Below are positions 23,301 through 35,355 of a stretch of 64,000 nt of DNA, piece after piece (positions within the stretch are counted from its first letter, which is position 1; each line of letters begins with the position of its first letter). The stretch is from Agaricicola taiwanensis. Lineage in GTDB: Bacteria; Pseudomonadota; Alphaproteobacteria; Rhizobiales; Methylopilaceae. The notes under the pieces were generated by a model. That model did not search any database. It worked only from the letters and a program-made list of their open reading frames with translations, and had not been told where the DNA came from. A program made the translations under genes and the position numbers. The DNA is taken from NCBI RefSeq assembly GCF_014635245.1, contig NZ_BMCP01000001.1:1116001-1180000 (forward strand). Reading direction: 5' to 3'.

Positions 23301-25162
23301 GATGTTGATTTCTCTCTCATCAGCTCGCGGATGATCGCCGCGGCGCGCCGTCCGCCGGAGCCTTCGGGTCCCGTGATCGCGCGCCGGTAGAAGGCGTCGC
23401 GATGCTGGCGCTTGGCCGCCCAGGCCTCGCGGATCTCACCGAGCGGCCGCGCCAGCAACTCGCGCAGGCGTTCCGGCCAATCCTCGCGGTCGATGTCCAC
23501 GGTGAGGAAGGAGCGCGAGACCTCCTCGTCCTGCTCGGGCGAGATGAGGGGCAGCACCTGGCGCGACCCCAACCAGACAACCGGCACATCGGCACCCACG
23601 ATCCAGCCGAGGGTTGAGGTCGGCACGCCGGTCACGAGCACATCGGCCGCGGCACGGAGATAACGAAGGTCTTCAGGCGGAGAGAGGCTGACATTGGTCG
23701 CCAGCTTCAGCCTCGCCTCCAGCGGCGGATGATGCGCCAGCCGCTCCGTCGGGTAGGGCTTGAAGACGACCTTGTGCGGAAGCGTGCCATAGACGTCCTC
23801 CACCAGCCGTCGCTCGAGCGTCTCCACGAAGCGCTCGGTCGGCATGCCGAAACCGGCGCGCAGATTGCCCTGATAGATCCAGGTGCTGACGTGGAAAATC
23901 ACCGTCTCCTGCGACGCGAGGCCAAGCGCCTGCCTCGACAGGCGCCGCTGCAGCCGCGGCCGGAACAGCCGCCGCGTCTGGTCAGCGAGGCCGATCGGTT
24001 CGATCCGTGTGGCGGCGGCGCCACGTGCCTCCGCGAAGGCCTTGGCCGCCGTTTGGCTCGCGCACAGCACCACATCGCTGGTCGCGGCTTCGGAGAAGTT
24101 GATCTTGGCCTGTGAATGGGCCGACAAGCCTGTCGTGACGCCATGCTCGAAATCGACAACCGTCGCGCCGGCGGCCTTGAGCGCGGCATAGGTAAGAGTT
24201 CCGCGCGGTCCGAAAAGGCCGTTGGTGAGCACGATCGGCTGCGCCTGCCCGGCAAGCATGCCGGCCATCTGCTTCCTGATGTGCGGCCAGTCCGCGGCAA
24301 CGCGGGCGACCGCGCGGGCGCACCAGAGCGTAAGAATGCGCGCCATCGCCTCCGCCTGCGCCATGTCGAAGAGCCCCAGACCGGAGATACTGCTGCTGAT
24401 TTCCTTTGCAACCATTATCGGCAGCTCGGCCGGCGGCAGGCCGATCGATGGCGGCAGCTTGGGCTTGCCCAACCGCCTCAGCCGCGCACCTGAGAACGCC
24501 AGATGGGGCAGGGCTTCCCGAAGGGCCTCATTCTCGCTCAGCACGAAGATGTCCCGCCGGCCCCGCGTCAGCTTCAGGCGCTGCGCGGCCTCGAGAAGAA
24601 GGAAGCTCAGCGGCAGATGCATGGAGCGGCGGAGGATGTCTTGCGGCACATCCGCCTCGGAGCGGGATCCCGGCTCCGGGAAGGACTGGAGCGTAACAGG
24701 CAGAGCACCAAAGAAGCCCTCTTCCGACAGACTGACTGCTGGGACATGAAGACGGGAAAGCGCAATGCCGTCCGAGCCGGTCATGGGCTGATCGGTGAAG
24801 CCGATGCCGATTGCCTCGGGCCTGTGCGTCGCCACCGCACGCGCGGCGACGAGCCCGCGATAGACGATCGTGGAGATAACGCGGCTGGAGGCGCCGGCAA
24901 GGCGCAGGGCTTCCGCCGGCAGGCCCAGTGCGGCCGGCACTCCGCCTGCGCGCAGGGCCTCGTCGATACGTTCGGCAAGCGCGATGGTCTCGCGTCCGAA
25001 GCGGTTGGCCTCATCCTGCGAGACAGCGGCATCGCCATCGAGCACCCGGCCTTCGGCCGCCGGATCGCGGGCGAGCATGGGGTTGTCGGTGACGATGACG
25101 TCATAACCATTGTCCCGTGCCCACCGGAATGCGGCCAGCGTGTCGATCAGCGCGAGCTTCAT
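23297..25162 (-). CDS. Uncharacterised 621-residue protein with GT-B-like C-terminal half; possible nonulosonate transferase
   Basis: I do not recognise a named family for the whole protein. The N-terminal third starts KLALIDTLAAFRWARDNGYDVIVTDNP-like text that suggests a Rossmann fold. The C-terminal half has features of GT-B surface-sugar transferases: VIFHVSTWIYQGN, KVVFKPYPTERL and YLRAAADVLVTGVPTSTLGWIVGADVPVVWLG, which recall the CDP-glycerol/KpsC-like donor domain. No signal peptide or membrane segment is seen. It lies between pseG and the nonulosonate synthase, overlapping both by four bases. A transferase for the nonulosonate made here is therefore a reasonable guess, especially since no Maf-type transferase is visible. 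Confidence 0.6.
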   Translation of the reverse strand: MKLALIDTLAAFRWARDNGYDVIVTDNPMLARDPAAEGRVLDGDAAVSQDEANRFGRETIALAERIDEALRAGGVPAALGLPAEALRLAGASSRVISTIVYRGLVAARAVATHRPEAIGIGFTDQPMTGSDGIALSRLHVPAVSLSEEGFFGALPVTLQSFPEPGSRSEADVPQDILRRSMHLPLSFLLLEAAQRLKLTRGRRDIFVLSENEALREALPHLAFSGARLRRLGKPKLPPSIGLPPAELPIMVAKEISSSISGLGLFDMAQAEAMARILTLWCARAVARVAADWPHIRKQMAGMLAGQAQPIVLTNGLFGPRGTLTYAALKAAGATVVDFEHGVTTGLSAHSQAKINFSEAATSDVVLCASQTAAKAFAEARGAAATRIEPIGLADQTRRLFRPRLQRRLSRQALGLASQETVIFHVSTWIYQGNLRAGFGMPTERFVETLERRLVEDVYGTLPHKVVFKPYPTERLAHHPPLEARLKLATNVSLSPPEDLRYLRAAADVLVTGVPTSTLGWIVGADVPVVWLGSRQVLPLISPEQDEEVSRSFLTVDIDREDWPERLRELLARPLGEIREAWAAKRQHRDAFYRRAITGPEGSGGRRAAAIIRELMREKSTS

Positions 25163-26199
25163 GATGCGTCACCGGCAGCCTTCACATAGGCGATCAAAGC
25201 CTCCGCGGCGCGCGCGGCTCCCCCTCCGTCGATCAGAGCCGCGGAGCGCCGCGTGAGTTCCGCCAGCTGCTCCGGGCTAGGGTCGAGGCTGCCCGCCGGC
25301 CAGCCTGAAGCAAGCGCCGCCGCGGTGCCGGCGAAGATCACGGCGCCCTCCTCGGCGAGAGCGGTGATCCCCGGCCGCTGGTTCTCCGCCGTCTCGACCG
25401 TGACGCTCGGTACGCCAAGGCAGGCGCGCTCAAGCGCGGACACGCCGCCCGCGCCGATGGCGAGATCGGCCGACGCGAGCCGATCGGCATAGTCCGCCGG
25501 CGCGACCAACAACTCGGCGCCGCACCGTTCGGCGGCCCCGCGCACGGCGGCACCATGGTACGCGGCCGGCCCGATCACGACCTCGATGTGCGCGCCGGGA
25601 AAGGCCTCGCGCGCAGCCTTCAGCGCCGGGACGGTGGCATTGGACCCATCCACCATGCCGAAGCTGATCAGGATGCGGCCGAGCCGCGGCTCTGCGCGCC
25701 GGGTAAGGGATGCCTCCCGCCGCGCCGCGATCTCCGGGCGGATCAGCGTGTAATCACCGCCCGCCAGAACCGCGTGGACCCCGCCCTGATCCAGCCAGTC
25801 CTGCGCCGCGCGGCCGAGCCCGCCGTCGAGAAGGATGTCGGCGTGATGCGGGCGTTGGCCCGGCACGTCGTCGATCACGGCCACCACGGATGTGAAGGTC
25901 CGGCAGGCCTGCTCAAAGACGGCATCGCGGCCGTAGTGGTCTACCACCAGGAGATCGCAGTCGCCGTCGAGCGCTGCCGCGATCGCCTGTGCCTCCGCGG
26001 TCTCCGGACCGTCGAGCAGCATGATGCGGAACCCCGAGGCGGCGAGCGCGGGCGCGCTTTCCGCCGTGCCGGCGCGGCAGGCGAAGGCGAGAGACCAGCC
26101 GCGCGCTGCCAGCGCCTCGGCCAGTGCCAGGCACCGCCCCACATGGCCACCGCCGATGCCGGGTCCGGCGTCGGCGCGAATGACGGCGGTTCGCTTCAT
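25159..26199 (-). CDS. pseG: UDP-2,4-diacylamido-2,4,6-trideoxy-L-altropyranose hydrolase (PseG)
   Basis: About 346 residues from the ATG at 26199, which overlaps the formyltransferase stop as ATGA; an open frame extends four codons further. The start IRADAGPGIGGGHVGRCLALAEAL is the PseG signature, carrying the glycine-rich loop and histidine. Later segments LVVDHYGRDA, ISFGMVDGSNAT and IGAGGVSALERACLGVPSV match the GT-B-like fold of PseG. The enzyme removes UDP from the altrose intermediate to free the 6-carbon precursor for the synthase. It directly follows the formyltransferase, which suggests it accepts an N-formyl instead of, or besides, an N-acetyl form. Confidence 0.87.
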   Translation of the reverse strand: MKRTAVIRADAGPGIGGGHVGRCLALAEALAARGWSLAFACRAGTAESAPALAASGFRIMLLDGPETAEAQAIAAALDGDCDLLVVDHYGRDAVFEQACRTFTSVVAVIDDVPGQRPHHADILLDGGLGRAAQDWLDQGGVHAVLAGGDYTLIRPEIAARREASLTRRAEPRLGRILISFGMVDGSNATVPALKAAREAFPGAHIEVVIGPAAYHGAAVRGAAERCGAELLVAPADYADRLASADLAIGAGGVSALERACLGVPSVTVETAENQRPGITALAEEGAVIFAGTAAALASGWPAGSLDPSPEQLAELTRRSAALIDGGGAARAAEALIAYVKAAGDAS

Positions 26200-27197
26200 G
26201 CGCCGGTCCACTTCAGGCCGGACGGGTTGTAGATGGGCCGAGATAACAGGGCCTGCTCAAGATAGCCGTCCGGCGTGTAGAACCGATCACCTACAGCCAA
26301 TGGCTTGTCGCACACGCAGTCCTGCTTTTGAATCCTCAGGATTCCATCGGAAACACACACGACGAATTCGTCACCGCATGAGCGGATGATGATGCCATTC
26401 GCGAAGGGATGCGACTTCTCACCAGACTCGAACCTGCAATCGAAAATCCGGGCGATTTGACCCGAGCTCAGTGTCCGCGCTCCATCATAGGGATGCGAAA
26501 ATGCCCGAATGAATGTCTCTATGTTTTCGCCGGACCATCGCCAATCGATGTAAGATTGGGTTTCAGTATGCAGACGCGGGAAATAGGTCGCCCGTGATTC
26601 ATCTTGAGGCTGATCCAAGACCGGCCTGCCACTGAGAAGATCGTCGAGAAACTTTAGCAAAACCGGCTCGGCCTGCCGTCGCGCATGATCCGCATAGTCG
26701 CGTGGTAGCCGGCAATCGAGAGGAAAATCATACGCGGACTGTGCGACGATCGAGCCTGTATCGATACCTTCGTCGATCCGGTGAATGGTCGTCGCTCCTT
26801 TCCGGGCACCGGACAAGATCATCCACGAATAACTTGCGCCTCCCCGCCATTCCGGAAGGGAGGTATTGTGCATATTATAAAATTCTTGATCAAATATATC
26901 CAGCAACACTTTCTTGATTAGAAATGGGCTGCCAAAGGAAAAGGCAAAAGATCTTCCGATCAGGGTCTGTCTTATGCGGTCGTATTGATCGGATAGGATG
27001 TCGGTTACAACGATATCCTTGGTGTAATCCGATAGAAGGTCGACGTAAGAAGTTTGATTGGCATCCGTAAGCGATGTCTGCCGTGGGCCGATGAAAACGT
27101 GGCACGTCAGTCCGCGGGAGGCACAAAACCGCGCTGTGGAGAGAGCCAGTTCGCCGGTTCCAAAGATGAAGGCCTGCCTGAACGGATCGGATGTCAA
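26196..27197 (-). CDS. Sugar N-formyltransferase (methionyl-tRNA-formyltransferase-like)
   Basis: About 333 residues. The frame is open to 27611 through the upstream gene, so the start was set at TTG 27197, which overlaps the pseC stop as TTGA and lies just before the first conserved strand FIFGTGELAL. The formyl-transfer triad is present: Asn and His in YNMHNTSLPEWRGG and Asp in DEGIDTGSI, with the HxSLPxxRG loop for N10-formyl-tetrahydrofolate. A smaller C-terminal domain follows (PRLHTETQSYIDW onward), as in ArnA/VioF/WlaRD-type sugar formyltransferases. Its place between pseC and pseG is that of the acetyltransferase PseH, so it probably formylates the 4-amino group of the altrose intermediate. 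It is clearly richer in AT than its neighbours. Confidence 0.83.
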   Translation of the reverse strand: MTSDPFRQAFIFGTGELALSTARFCASRGLTCHVFIGPRQTSLTDANQTSYVDLLSDYTKDIVVTDILSDQYDRIRQTLIGRSFAFSFGSPFLIKKVLLDIFDQEFYNMHNTSLPEWRGGASYSWMILSGARKGATTIHRIDEGIDTGSIVAQSAYDFPLDCRLPRDYADHARRQAEPVLLKFLDDLLSGRPVLDQPQDESRATYFPRLHTETQSYIDWRWSGENIETFIRAFSHPYDGARTLSSGQIARIFDCRFESGEKSHPFANGIIIRSCGDEFVVCVSDGILRIQKQDCVCDKPLAVGDRFYTPDGYLEQALLSRPIYNPSGLKWTGA

Positions 27198-28381
27198 TTC
27201 TCGATTTCCTTCTGGAGCGTCGCCACCACACGCTCCACGTGGGCCTCTGTCATGCCCGCGAAGAGCGGCAGAGACAGGCAGCGTGCATAATAGGCATCCG
27301 CTCCCGGTAGCTCCGGCTTGCCGTAAAGCCGCTCGTAATAGGGCTGGCGGGCGACCGGCAGATAATGGACTTGGCTGCCGATGCCCTGCGCATGAAGCGC
27401 GCGCATCAGAGCGGCCCGGTCCATGCCAATGCCTTGAAAGTCGATCAGCACCACCTGAAGATGCCAGGCGGGGTTTGAGAAGCCCGTGCGCCGCAGCGGG
27501 CGGACCATGGGCGCGAGCGGCGCCAGCTGCGCCTCGTAATGATCGGCGAGGCGCCTCCGCGCCTCCACGAAGCGGTCGAGCTTGCCCAGCTGCGACAGCC
27601 CGAGCGCGCACTGGATGTCGGAGGCGCGGTAGTTGAAGCCCGGCTCCGGCATCTCGTAGTACCAGGGATTGGCCGAGCCATCGGCGGCACTGGCGAGGCC
27701 CAGGTTCTCCATGCGGGCGAGGTCACGCACGAGCCCGTGGCTGCGGAACCGCGCCAGCCTCTCGGCAAGGACAGGATCGCGCGTCGTCACCGCTCCGCCT
27801 TCGCCCATAGCCAGCGTCTTTACCGGATGGAACGAGAACACGCTCATGTCCGACTGCGCGCAGGCACCGATCGGCGCATTGCCCGCGGTTGCGCCGAGGG
27901 CATGGCAGGCGTCCTCGATCAGCACCGCACCCGCCTCGCGGGTGATCCGCGAGATCGCGGTCATATCCTCGCACTGCCCCGCCATATGCACCGGCAGCAC
28001 GGCCTTCACGGCACCGCCGGCGCGGGCAAGCGCCCGGGTCAGATCGTCCGGACGCATCAGGCCTGTGTCCGGGTCGACGTCGGCGAACATGACCTCGCCA
28101 CCAACGTAGCGCACCGCATTGGCGGTGGCGACGAAGGTCACAGCGGGCACCACCGCGGTATCGCCCGGCCCGATGCCTGCCGCCATGCAGGCAAGATGCA
28201 GCCCCGCAGTCGCCGAAGAGCAACTGACCGCATGCGGAGCGCCGACCCTGGCGGCCAGCGCCTCCTCGAAGCGCGTCACTGAGGGGCCGGTGGTCAGCCA
28301 GTCGCCGCGCAGCACCTCCGCCACCGCGGCGATGTCGTCATCCTCGATCAGTTGGCGTCCGTAAGGCAGGAAGGAAGACAT
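27194..28381 (-). CDS. pseC: UDP-4-amino-4,6-dideoxy-N-acetyl-L-altrosamine transaminase (PseC)
   Basis: About 395 residues from the ATG at 28381 (GGGAA ribosome site; the open frame runs upstream into pseB and is not used). Start text FLPYGRQLIEDDDIAAVAEVLRGDWLTTGP is PseC-like. IEDACHALGA and the PLP lysine in FSFHPVKTLAMGEGGA (Lys188) are diagnostic. The enzyme uses glutamate to aminate C4 of the 4-keto sugar made by PseB. Separated from pseB by 11 bases and overlapping the formyltransferase by four. Confidence 0.92.
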   Translation of the reverse strand: MSSFLPYGRQLIEDDDIAAVAEVLRGDWLTTGPSVTRFEEALAARVGAPHAVSCSSATAGLHLACMAAGIGPGDTAVVPAVTFVATANAVRYVGGEVMFADVDPDTGLMRPDDLTRALARAGGAVKAVLPVHMAGQCEDMTAISRITREAGAVLIEDACHALGATAGNAPIGACAQSDMSVFSFHPVKTLAMGEGGAVTTRDPVLAERLARFRSHGLVRDLARMENLGLASAADGSANPWYYEMPEPGFNYRASDIQCALGLSQLGKLDRFVEARRRLADHYEAQLAPLAPMVRPLRRTGFSNPAWHLQVVLIDFQGIGMDRAALMRALHAQGIGSQVHYLPVARQPYYERLYGKPELPGADAYYARCLSLPLFAGMTEAHVERVVATLQKEIEN

Positions 28382-28392
28382 GGCGTTTCCCG

Positions 28393-31255
<2,863 letters not shown>

Positions 31256-31259
<4 letters not shown>

Positions 31260-32317
31260 GCCGCGCCCTCCGTCTGGGCACGGAGATCGGCATCGGCGCC
31301 CGCCAGGTCCGCCGGCTGACCGACGTCGCGCCAGTATTCATGGATCGGGAAGACCCCGACCTTGAGGCCGGCGGTGCGCGCCTCGTTGAGGAGGTTGGGC
31401 ATGTCGAGCCTCTGGTTCGGCTTCGCGAGGCGATAGACCAGGGGGTGGAGCATGTAGATGCCGGCCGCCACGAAGCTCTTGACCACGGGCTTTTCCTGAA
31501 TGCCGCGGAAGGCGCCGCTTTCGTCCGCGTCCACCACGCCATAGGGGATCATGATCTCGTGGTGAGCGACGGCGATGCAGGCCGAAAGGCGCTGGGCTTC
31601 GAAGAAGTTGGCGAGCGCCCGGAAGTCAATGTCCGTGACGACGTCGCCATTGACCACAAGGAGCGGCATGTCGACCGAGGTTGGCAGCAGGGACAGCGCC
31701 CCGGCCGTGCCGAAGGGCTGATCCTCCCACAGCATGTGCAGGCTCGCGCGACTTTGGCGCGCGGCGCAGTAGGCTTCGATCTGCTCGCCGAGGTAGTTCA
31801 CCGAGATGTGGATGTCGGTCGCGCCGGCAGCCTCCAGGCGCGAGAGCACATGTTCCAGGATCGGCTTGCCGCCGGCCTCCACCAGCGGCTTCGGCTTGGA
31901 CTGGGTCAGCGCGCCAAGGCGCGTGCCCTTGCCGCCCGCCATGACGAGCGCCGTGAGCCCGTCCTCGTTGCCGCGCGTCGCCGCCCAGATCTCGCGAGGC
32001 ACGCCGTCGCCGTCCACGGCCGGTACGAAGACGTGAAGACCGCGCACCTGCGACAACCGCTCCGCATCTTCGGCAAGGTGATCCAGGCGCGCGGTGATCG
32101 GATGAAGATTGGCCGCCTCGATGACCTGGGCCTCGAGGCCGACGCCGCGAAGGATGGCGCGGCGGACGTCGCCATCGGTCAGCGTGCCGGCGAGACGGCT
32201 CGAGCGGTCCACCACGATCTGGCACAGCAGGGACGTGCGATTGAGACGTTCCAGCGCCTCGCGCAGCGGAACCTCCGCGCCGACGAGAAAAGGTTCTATG
32301 TCGCGTATGCGCTTCAT
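31256..32317 (-). CDS. CBS-domain sugar nucleotidyltransferase (PtmE-like)
   Basis: A 353-residue protein. Two CBS motifs form residues 1 to about 115 (LLCQIVVDRSSRLAGTLTDGDVRRAIL). A nucleotidyltransferase of the GlmU/RmlA type follows, with ALVMAGGKGTRLGALTQSKPKPL, VVNGDVVTDIDF and EKPVVKSFVAAGIY. This two-part layout is that of Campylobacter PtmE, which makes GDP-glucosamine for legionaminic acid synthesis. Together with LegB- and LegC-type genes it supports a GDP-linked legionaminic route. The CBS domains probably sense a nucleotide. Overlaps both neighbours by four bases. Confidence 0.83.
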
Positions 32318-33804
32318 GCGGGGGCAACAGCCGGAGCGGCAGGTTCAAGGCTGCCGAGCAGTGCCTGCAGCCCGGCCTCGACCATGGAAAGGTCGAAGTT
32401 CTTCAGGTTCTTGTAGTTGTAGGAGCCCATGCTGAAAGACGTCATGCGCACGGCCTCCTGGAAAAGGGCGCCGTCCTGCTGGGCCCGATCACGGTCATAG
32501 CGCTCCGCGATGATGTCGGCGAGGAGGGGCGAGAGGTCCTTCAGGCTCTCCGCCACATGCACATGGGGCAGGAAGTTGTAGTTGTTGTGCAGGCCAAAGG
32601 TGATGACAGGGATGCCCATGATGGCCGCCTCCATGCCCGCCGTGCCGGTGATGGTCGCCACCGCCTTGGCTTCGCGCACCACCTCCAAGCCGTATTCCAT
32701 CATGTCGAGCCAGACGACATTCTTGAGGTCCGCCACCGCACGGTAGAAGTCGCGTGGGCGCCGTCCGACGCCGGCGATGTTTTCCTTCACCGCAAGCGTG
32801 ATGCCGGCGGGAAGATCGCGCGCCAGGGCGGCGATGGCCGCGTGCTGGAAGAAGAATTCCGGTGACATCTGGCCGACCGAACTCTCCGGCTCGGTATGGA
32901 GCGGGAAGAAAACGAATGGCTTGCCGCGCAGGCTGTCGAGTTTGGCCGTCTCCCGGCCGGTCATGCGGCGGGCGTCGATCCACTCCCTCGTCACATATTT
33001 CAGGTTTTCCGAAAGGTAGTAGCCCCGCGCCTTCTCGTAGCCTTTCCAGTGATGCCAGCCGCGCTGGAGGGTGAGATAGCCGAGGCGGCGCGCGAGGCGC
33101 AGGATCGAGGTGTCCTTCTTGAAGCGCTCGCGATAGGCCTCGATGACATTGTGGGTCCGGGTGATCACAACGGGCTCGCGTCGTTCGCCACCGGCGCGCA
33201 GCGCCTTCCAGGCCGGCTCCACCCGCGAGGACCAGTAGAATTCGTCATCAGCCCAGTAGAACAGGTCTTCGATGCGCGAGTTCAGCATGGTTCGATAGGG
33301 AACGCCGTAGTGGCGCGCGAGCCGCGCCGTCACCGGCGTACCGTTGATGACAAGGTCGAACCCGCGCGTGCGGAACTCGTGGTCCCAGGCCTCGGCGGAG
33401 GCGACGTAGCCCGCGATCACGTCCGCTGTCCGGCCCTGCTCGGACATGCGCGAGCGGGGATGTCCGGTGCCGGCCAGGGAATAGCCGCGGCCGTAATGGC
33501 GGTTGCTGACGGTCAGGAGGCCGAAGGTACAGCCGAGGATGCCCTCCCAGTGCCGTGCCCGCGCATAGAGGGCGGCTTCATCCTTCACGGCCTCCGGATG
33601 ACGAAAGTCTGTCTCTATGTTCTTAATCGAGGCGAGAAGATCACCGGCGTTCTCTCGGTAGAACGTGACCTCCTGATCGGTGGCGCAATAGCCGTGGATG
33701 GTCGCGCCGTAGCGCTCCTTGAGCTGCCGCGCGAGCGCGAGCTGCCAATAGCGGTAGATCGGCTGGAACAGGAGACCGATCGTCTTGGGCGGATGCGTTG
33801 TCAT
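32314..33804 (-). CDS. Capsule-synthesis-like protein (KpsC/KpsS-type transferase fold)
   Basis: A 496-residue protein without signal peptide. The centre contains KPFVFFPLHTEPESSVGQMSP, close to the FPLQ..PE motif of KpsC/KpsS beta-Kdo transferases. It is followed by LAVKENIAGVG, and a late AVATITGTAGMEAAIMGIPVITFG shows the GT-B donor-site pattern of the Capsule_synth family. Many proteins of this kind join acidic sugars in capsule or other glycans, so a role in transferring a nonulosonate is plausible. It is separated by 19 bases from the methyltransferase, the largest gap in the operon, and overlaps the PtmE-like gene by four. Confidence 0.75.
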   Translation of the reverse strand: MTTHPPKTIGLLFQPIYRYWQLALARQLKERYGATIHGYCATDQEVTFYRENAGDLLASIKNIETDFRHPEAVKDEAALYARARHWEGILGCTFGLLTVSNRHYGRGYSLAGTGHPRSRMSEQGRTADVIAGYVASAEAWDHEFRTRGFDLVINGTPVTARLARHYGVPYRTMLNSRIEDLFYWADDEFYWSSRVEPAWKALRAGGERREPVVITRTHNVIEAYRERFKKDTSILRLARRLGYLTLQRGWHHWKGYEKARGYYLSENLKYVTREWIDARRMTGRETAKLDSLRGKPFVFFPLHTEPESSVGQMSPEFFFQHAAIAALARDLPAGITLAVKENIAGVGRRPRDFYRAVADLKNVVWLDMMEYGLEVVREAKAVATITGTAGMEAAIMGIPVITFGLHNNYNFLPHVHVAESLKDLSPLLADIIAERYDRDRAQQDGALFQEAVRMTSFSMGSYNYKNLKNFDLSMVEAGLQALLGSLEPAAPAVAPA

Positions 33805-33823
33805 AGCGATGAAATCGTCGTTC

Positions 33824-34453
33824 TCACGGCATCCGGACGATGATCAGCGCAGCTTTGTTCATTGGATTGATGTCTAACTGCCACGGCTCCACCGTATAAT
33901 TCGCGCCGATACGGTCCAGAGTGTCGGGAAGGCCGCGCACGTAGCCGAATTTGTCCATGCGAGCCCGCTGCGCTTCGTCTCCCAGTTCATAGCTCGGTTC
34001 GACCATGACGAGCGCTGTCTTCGATACCCGAAGCAATTCGCGCAGGATGACCTCTTCGGCTCCGCGATTGGGCTCGATAGCATGGAATGTCACGCTCACA
34101 TCCACCGATTTGTCCTGAAGTTCAATGCTGCGCAGGCTGCCGACGAACAGCGAGGCTTCGATGCCGGCGGCAATCAGGTTCTTGTTCGCCCAATCGGTAC
34201 GCGATTGGGCGATGTCGAAGCCCAAGAGGCGCGGTTTTCGTTGCATCGCCTTCAGCGTCGGGATGATCGTCGACGCCTCGCCGATCCCGGCATCCAACAG
34301 CGTTTCGGGTTTGAACCCGTCAAGTACAGCAGCAAGCTTGGCGCCGACCGCCTGCTTGTGTTCCACGTGCTCGGGATTTTGGAAGAGTGCCGTGTAGGAG
34401 CCGGCCTGCCGTTCATAGCTGTCGCGGATATCCGCTTCGGGCTTCGTGTTCAT
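33824..34453 (-). CDS. Class I SAM-dependent methyltransferase
   Basis: A 209-residue protein. SAM-binding motif I is LLDAGIGEAST, motif II lies around LLGFDIAQSR, and the post-motif is DVSVTFHAIEPNRG. There is no membrane segment. It may methylate a sugar in the glycan or the terminal residue of a chain. Base composition is noticeably more AT-rich than the surrounding operon, hinting that it was added by transfer. The start overlaps the upstream glycosyltransferase by four bases. The specific substrate is unknown. Confidence 0.8.
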   Translation of the reverse strand: MNTKPEADIRDSYERQAGSYTALFQNPEHVEHKQAVGAKLAAVLDGFKPETLLDAGIGEASTIIPTLKAMQRKPRLLGFDIAQSRTDWANKNLIAAGIEASLFVGSLRSIELQDKSVDVSVTFHAIEPNRGAEEVILRELLRVSKTALVMVEPSYELGDEAQRARMDKFGYVRGLPDTLDRIGANYTVEPWQLDINPMNKAALIIVRMP

Positions 34454-35355
34454 GGCACCTGTCCTGTGCGCTGCGGAAGAACTTCGTCATTCATAGCAAG
34501 ACGGCACCAGGCCGCCGCATCTGCATGCCAGGGGCCGGAGGCAGGGGATGGCATTCGCCGAATGAAATCGGCGAGACGATCCGGGTCCGCCGCAAGACGC
34601 TCAGCGACATTGGCGCGCTCAAGCTCACCGCGCGCGCGGTGATGATCGGCGACGATCCTCAGGCGGCGGCGCGCGCCGGCGATATCGGAAGCGCCGCCGG
34701 CGCCGAGGATGTTGCCAGCATGCTGCCGGTAGAACGCGACCACGCCATCCGCGCGGCACGCGCTGTACCCGGCATCCAGCAATGCCGCGAAGGTCCACCA
34801 GTCGGCCGCGATCACCGGGGGCATGGGCTGTTGTGTCACGCTCCTCAGGGTCCCGCGCCGCACCGCGGTGTTGGAGAAGCCGCAAACATTGGTTTCGGCG
34901 AGCGTGGCGGGGGAGATCACATCCGGCAACGCGGCGCCGAGCATGGGGGCGGCGAACCGCTGCCCGCGATCGTCGATCGGCTGGAGATCACCCACCGAAA
35001 TATCCGCTCTGGAAAGCGCGGCCTCGTGCAGCGCGAGTGCCGGCGGCGTGAGCACGTCATCGGCATCGCAGAACACCACGGCATCGGCATCGCTGGCGTC
35101 CGCCGCCTTCAGCATGGCCGCGCGGACTGCACTCAGCCGCGAGGCCTCGTCGCTGCCGCCTGCCTCCGAGGGAACCAGCCTTACGGGCATGATCCCTGCG
35201 AGGGGCGCGAGAGAGGACTCGGGATCGGCCAGCCCGTCCAGCACCGCGACGAGCGCCGCCTCATGTCCCTGCGACGCGGCGCGGGCGCCATCCATGAAGG
35301 CGCGGAGATAGGGCCGCGCCGCCTCATAGACACAGGTGGCGATCACGATCTTCAC
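34450..35355 (-). CDS. Glycosyltransferase family 2-like protein (GT-A fold)
   Basis: A 301-residue protein. It opens IVIATCVYEAARPYLRAFMDGA, includes VLDGLADPES, and has the DxD-like metal motif in VVFCDADDVLTPPAL near residue 95, all GT2 features. FSNTAVRRGTL and AADWWTFAALLDAGY match the acceptor half. It overlaps neuA-like and methyltransferase genes by four bases at each end. Being directly downstream of the CMP-nonulosonate synthetase it may work on the same glycan, but GT2 enzymes seldom use CMP-sugars, so it is probably another sugar transferase. Confidence 0.8.
   Translation of the reverse strand: MKIVIATCVYEAARPYLRAFMDGARAASQGHEAALVAVLDGLADPESSLAPLAGIMPVRLVPSEAGGSDEASRLSAVRAAMLKAADASDADAVVFCDADDVLTPPALALHEAALSRADISVGDLQPIDDRGQRFAAPMLGAALPDVISPATLAETNVCGFSNTAVRRGTLRSVTQQPMPPVIAADWWTFAALLDAGYSACRADGVVAFYRQHAGNILGAGGASDIAGARRRLRIVADHHRARGELERANVAERLAADPDRLADFIRRMPSPASGPWHADAAAWCRLAMNDEVLPQRTGQVP

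Noticed and set aside
26196-27611. Formyltransferase with a long N-terminal extension up to 27611
   Set aside because: The added part is pseC sequence read in another frame, of low complexity and without motifs. TTG at 27197 gives the usual 4-base overlap.
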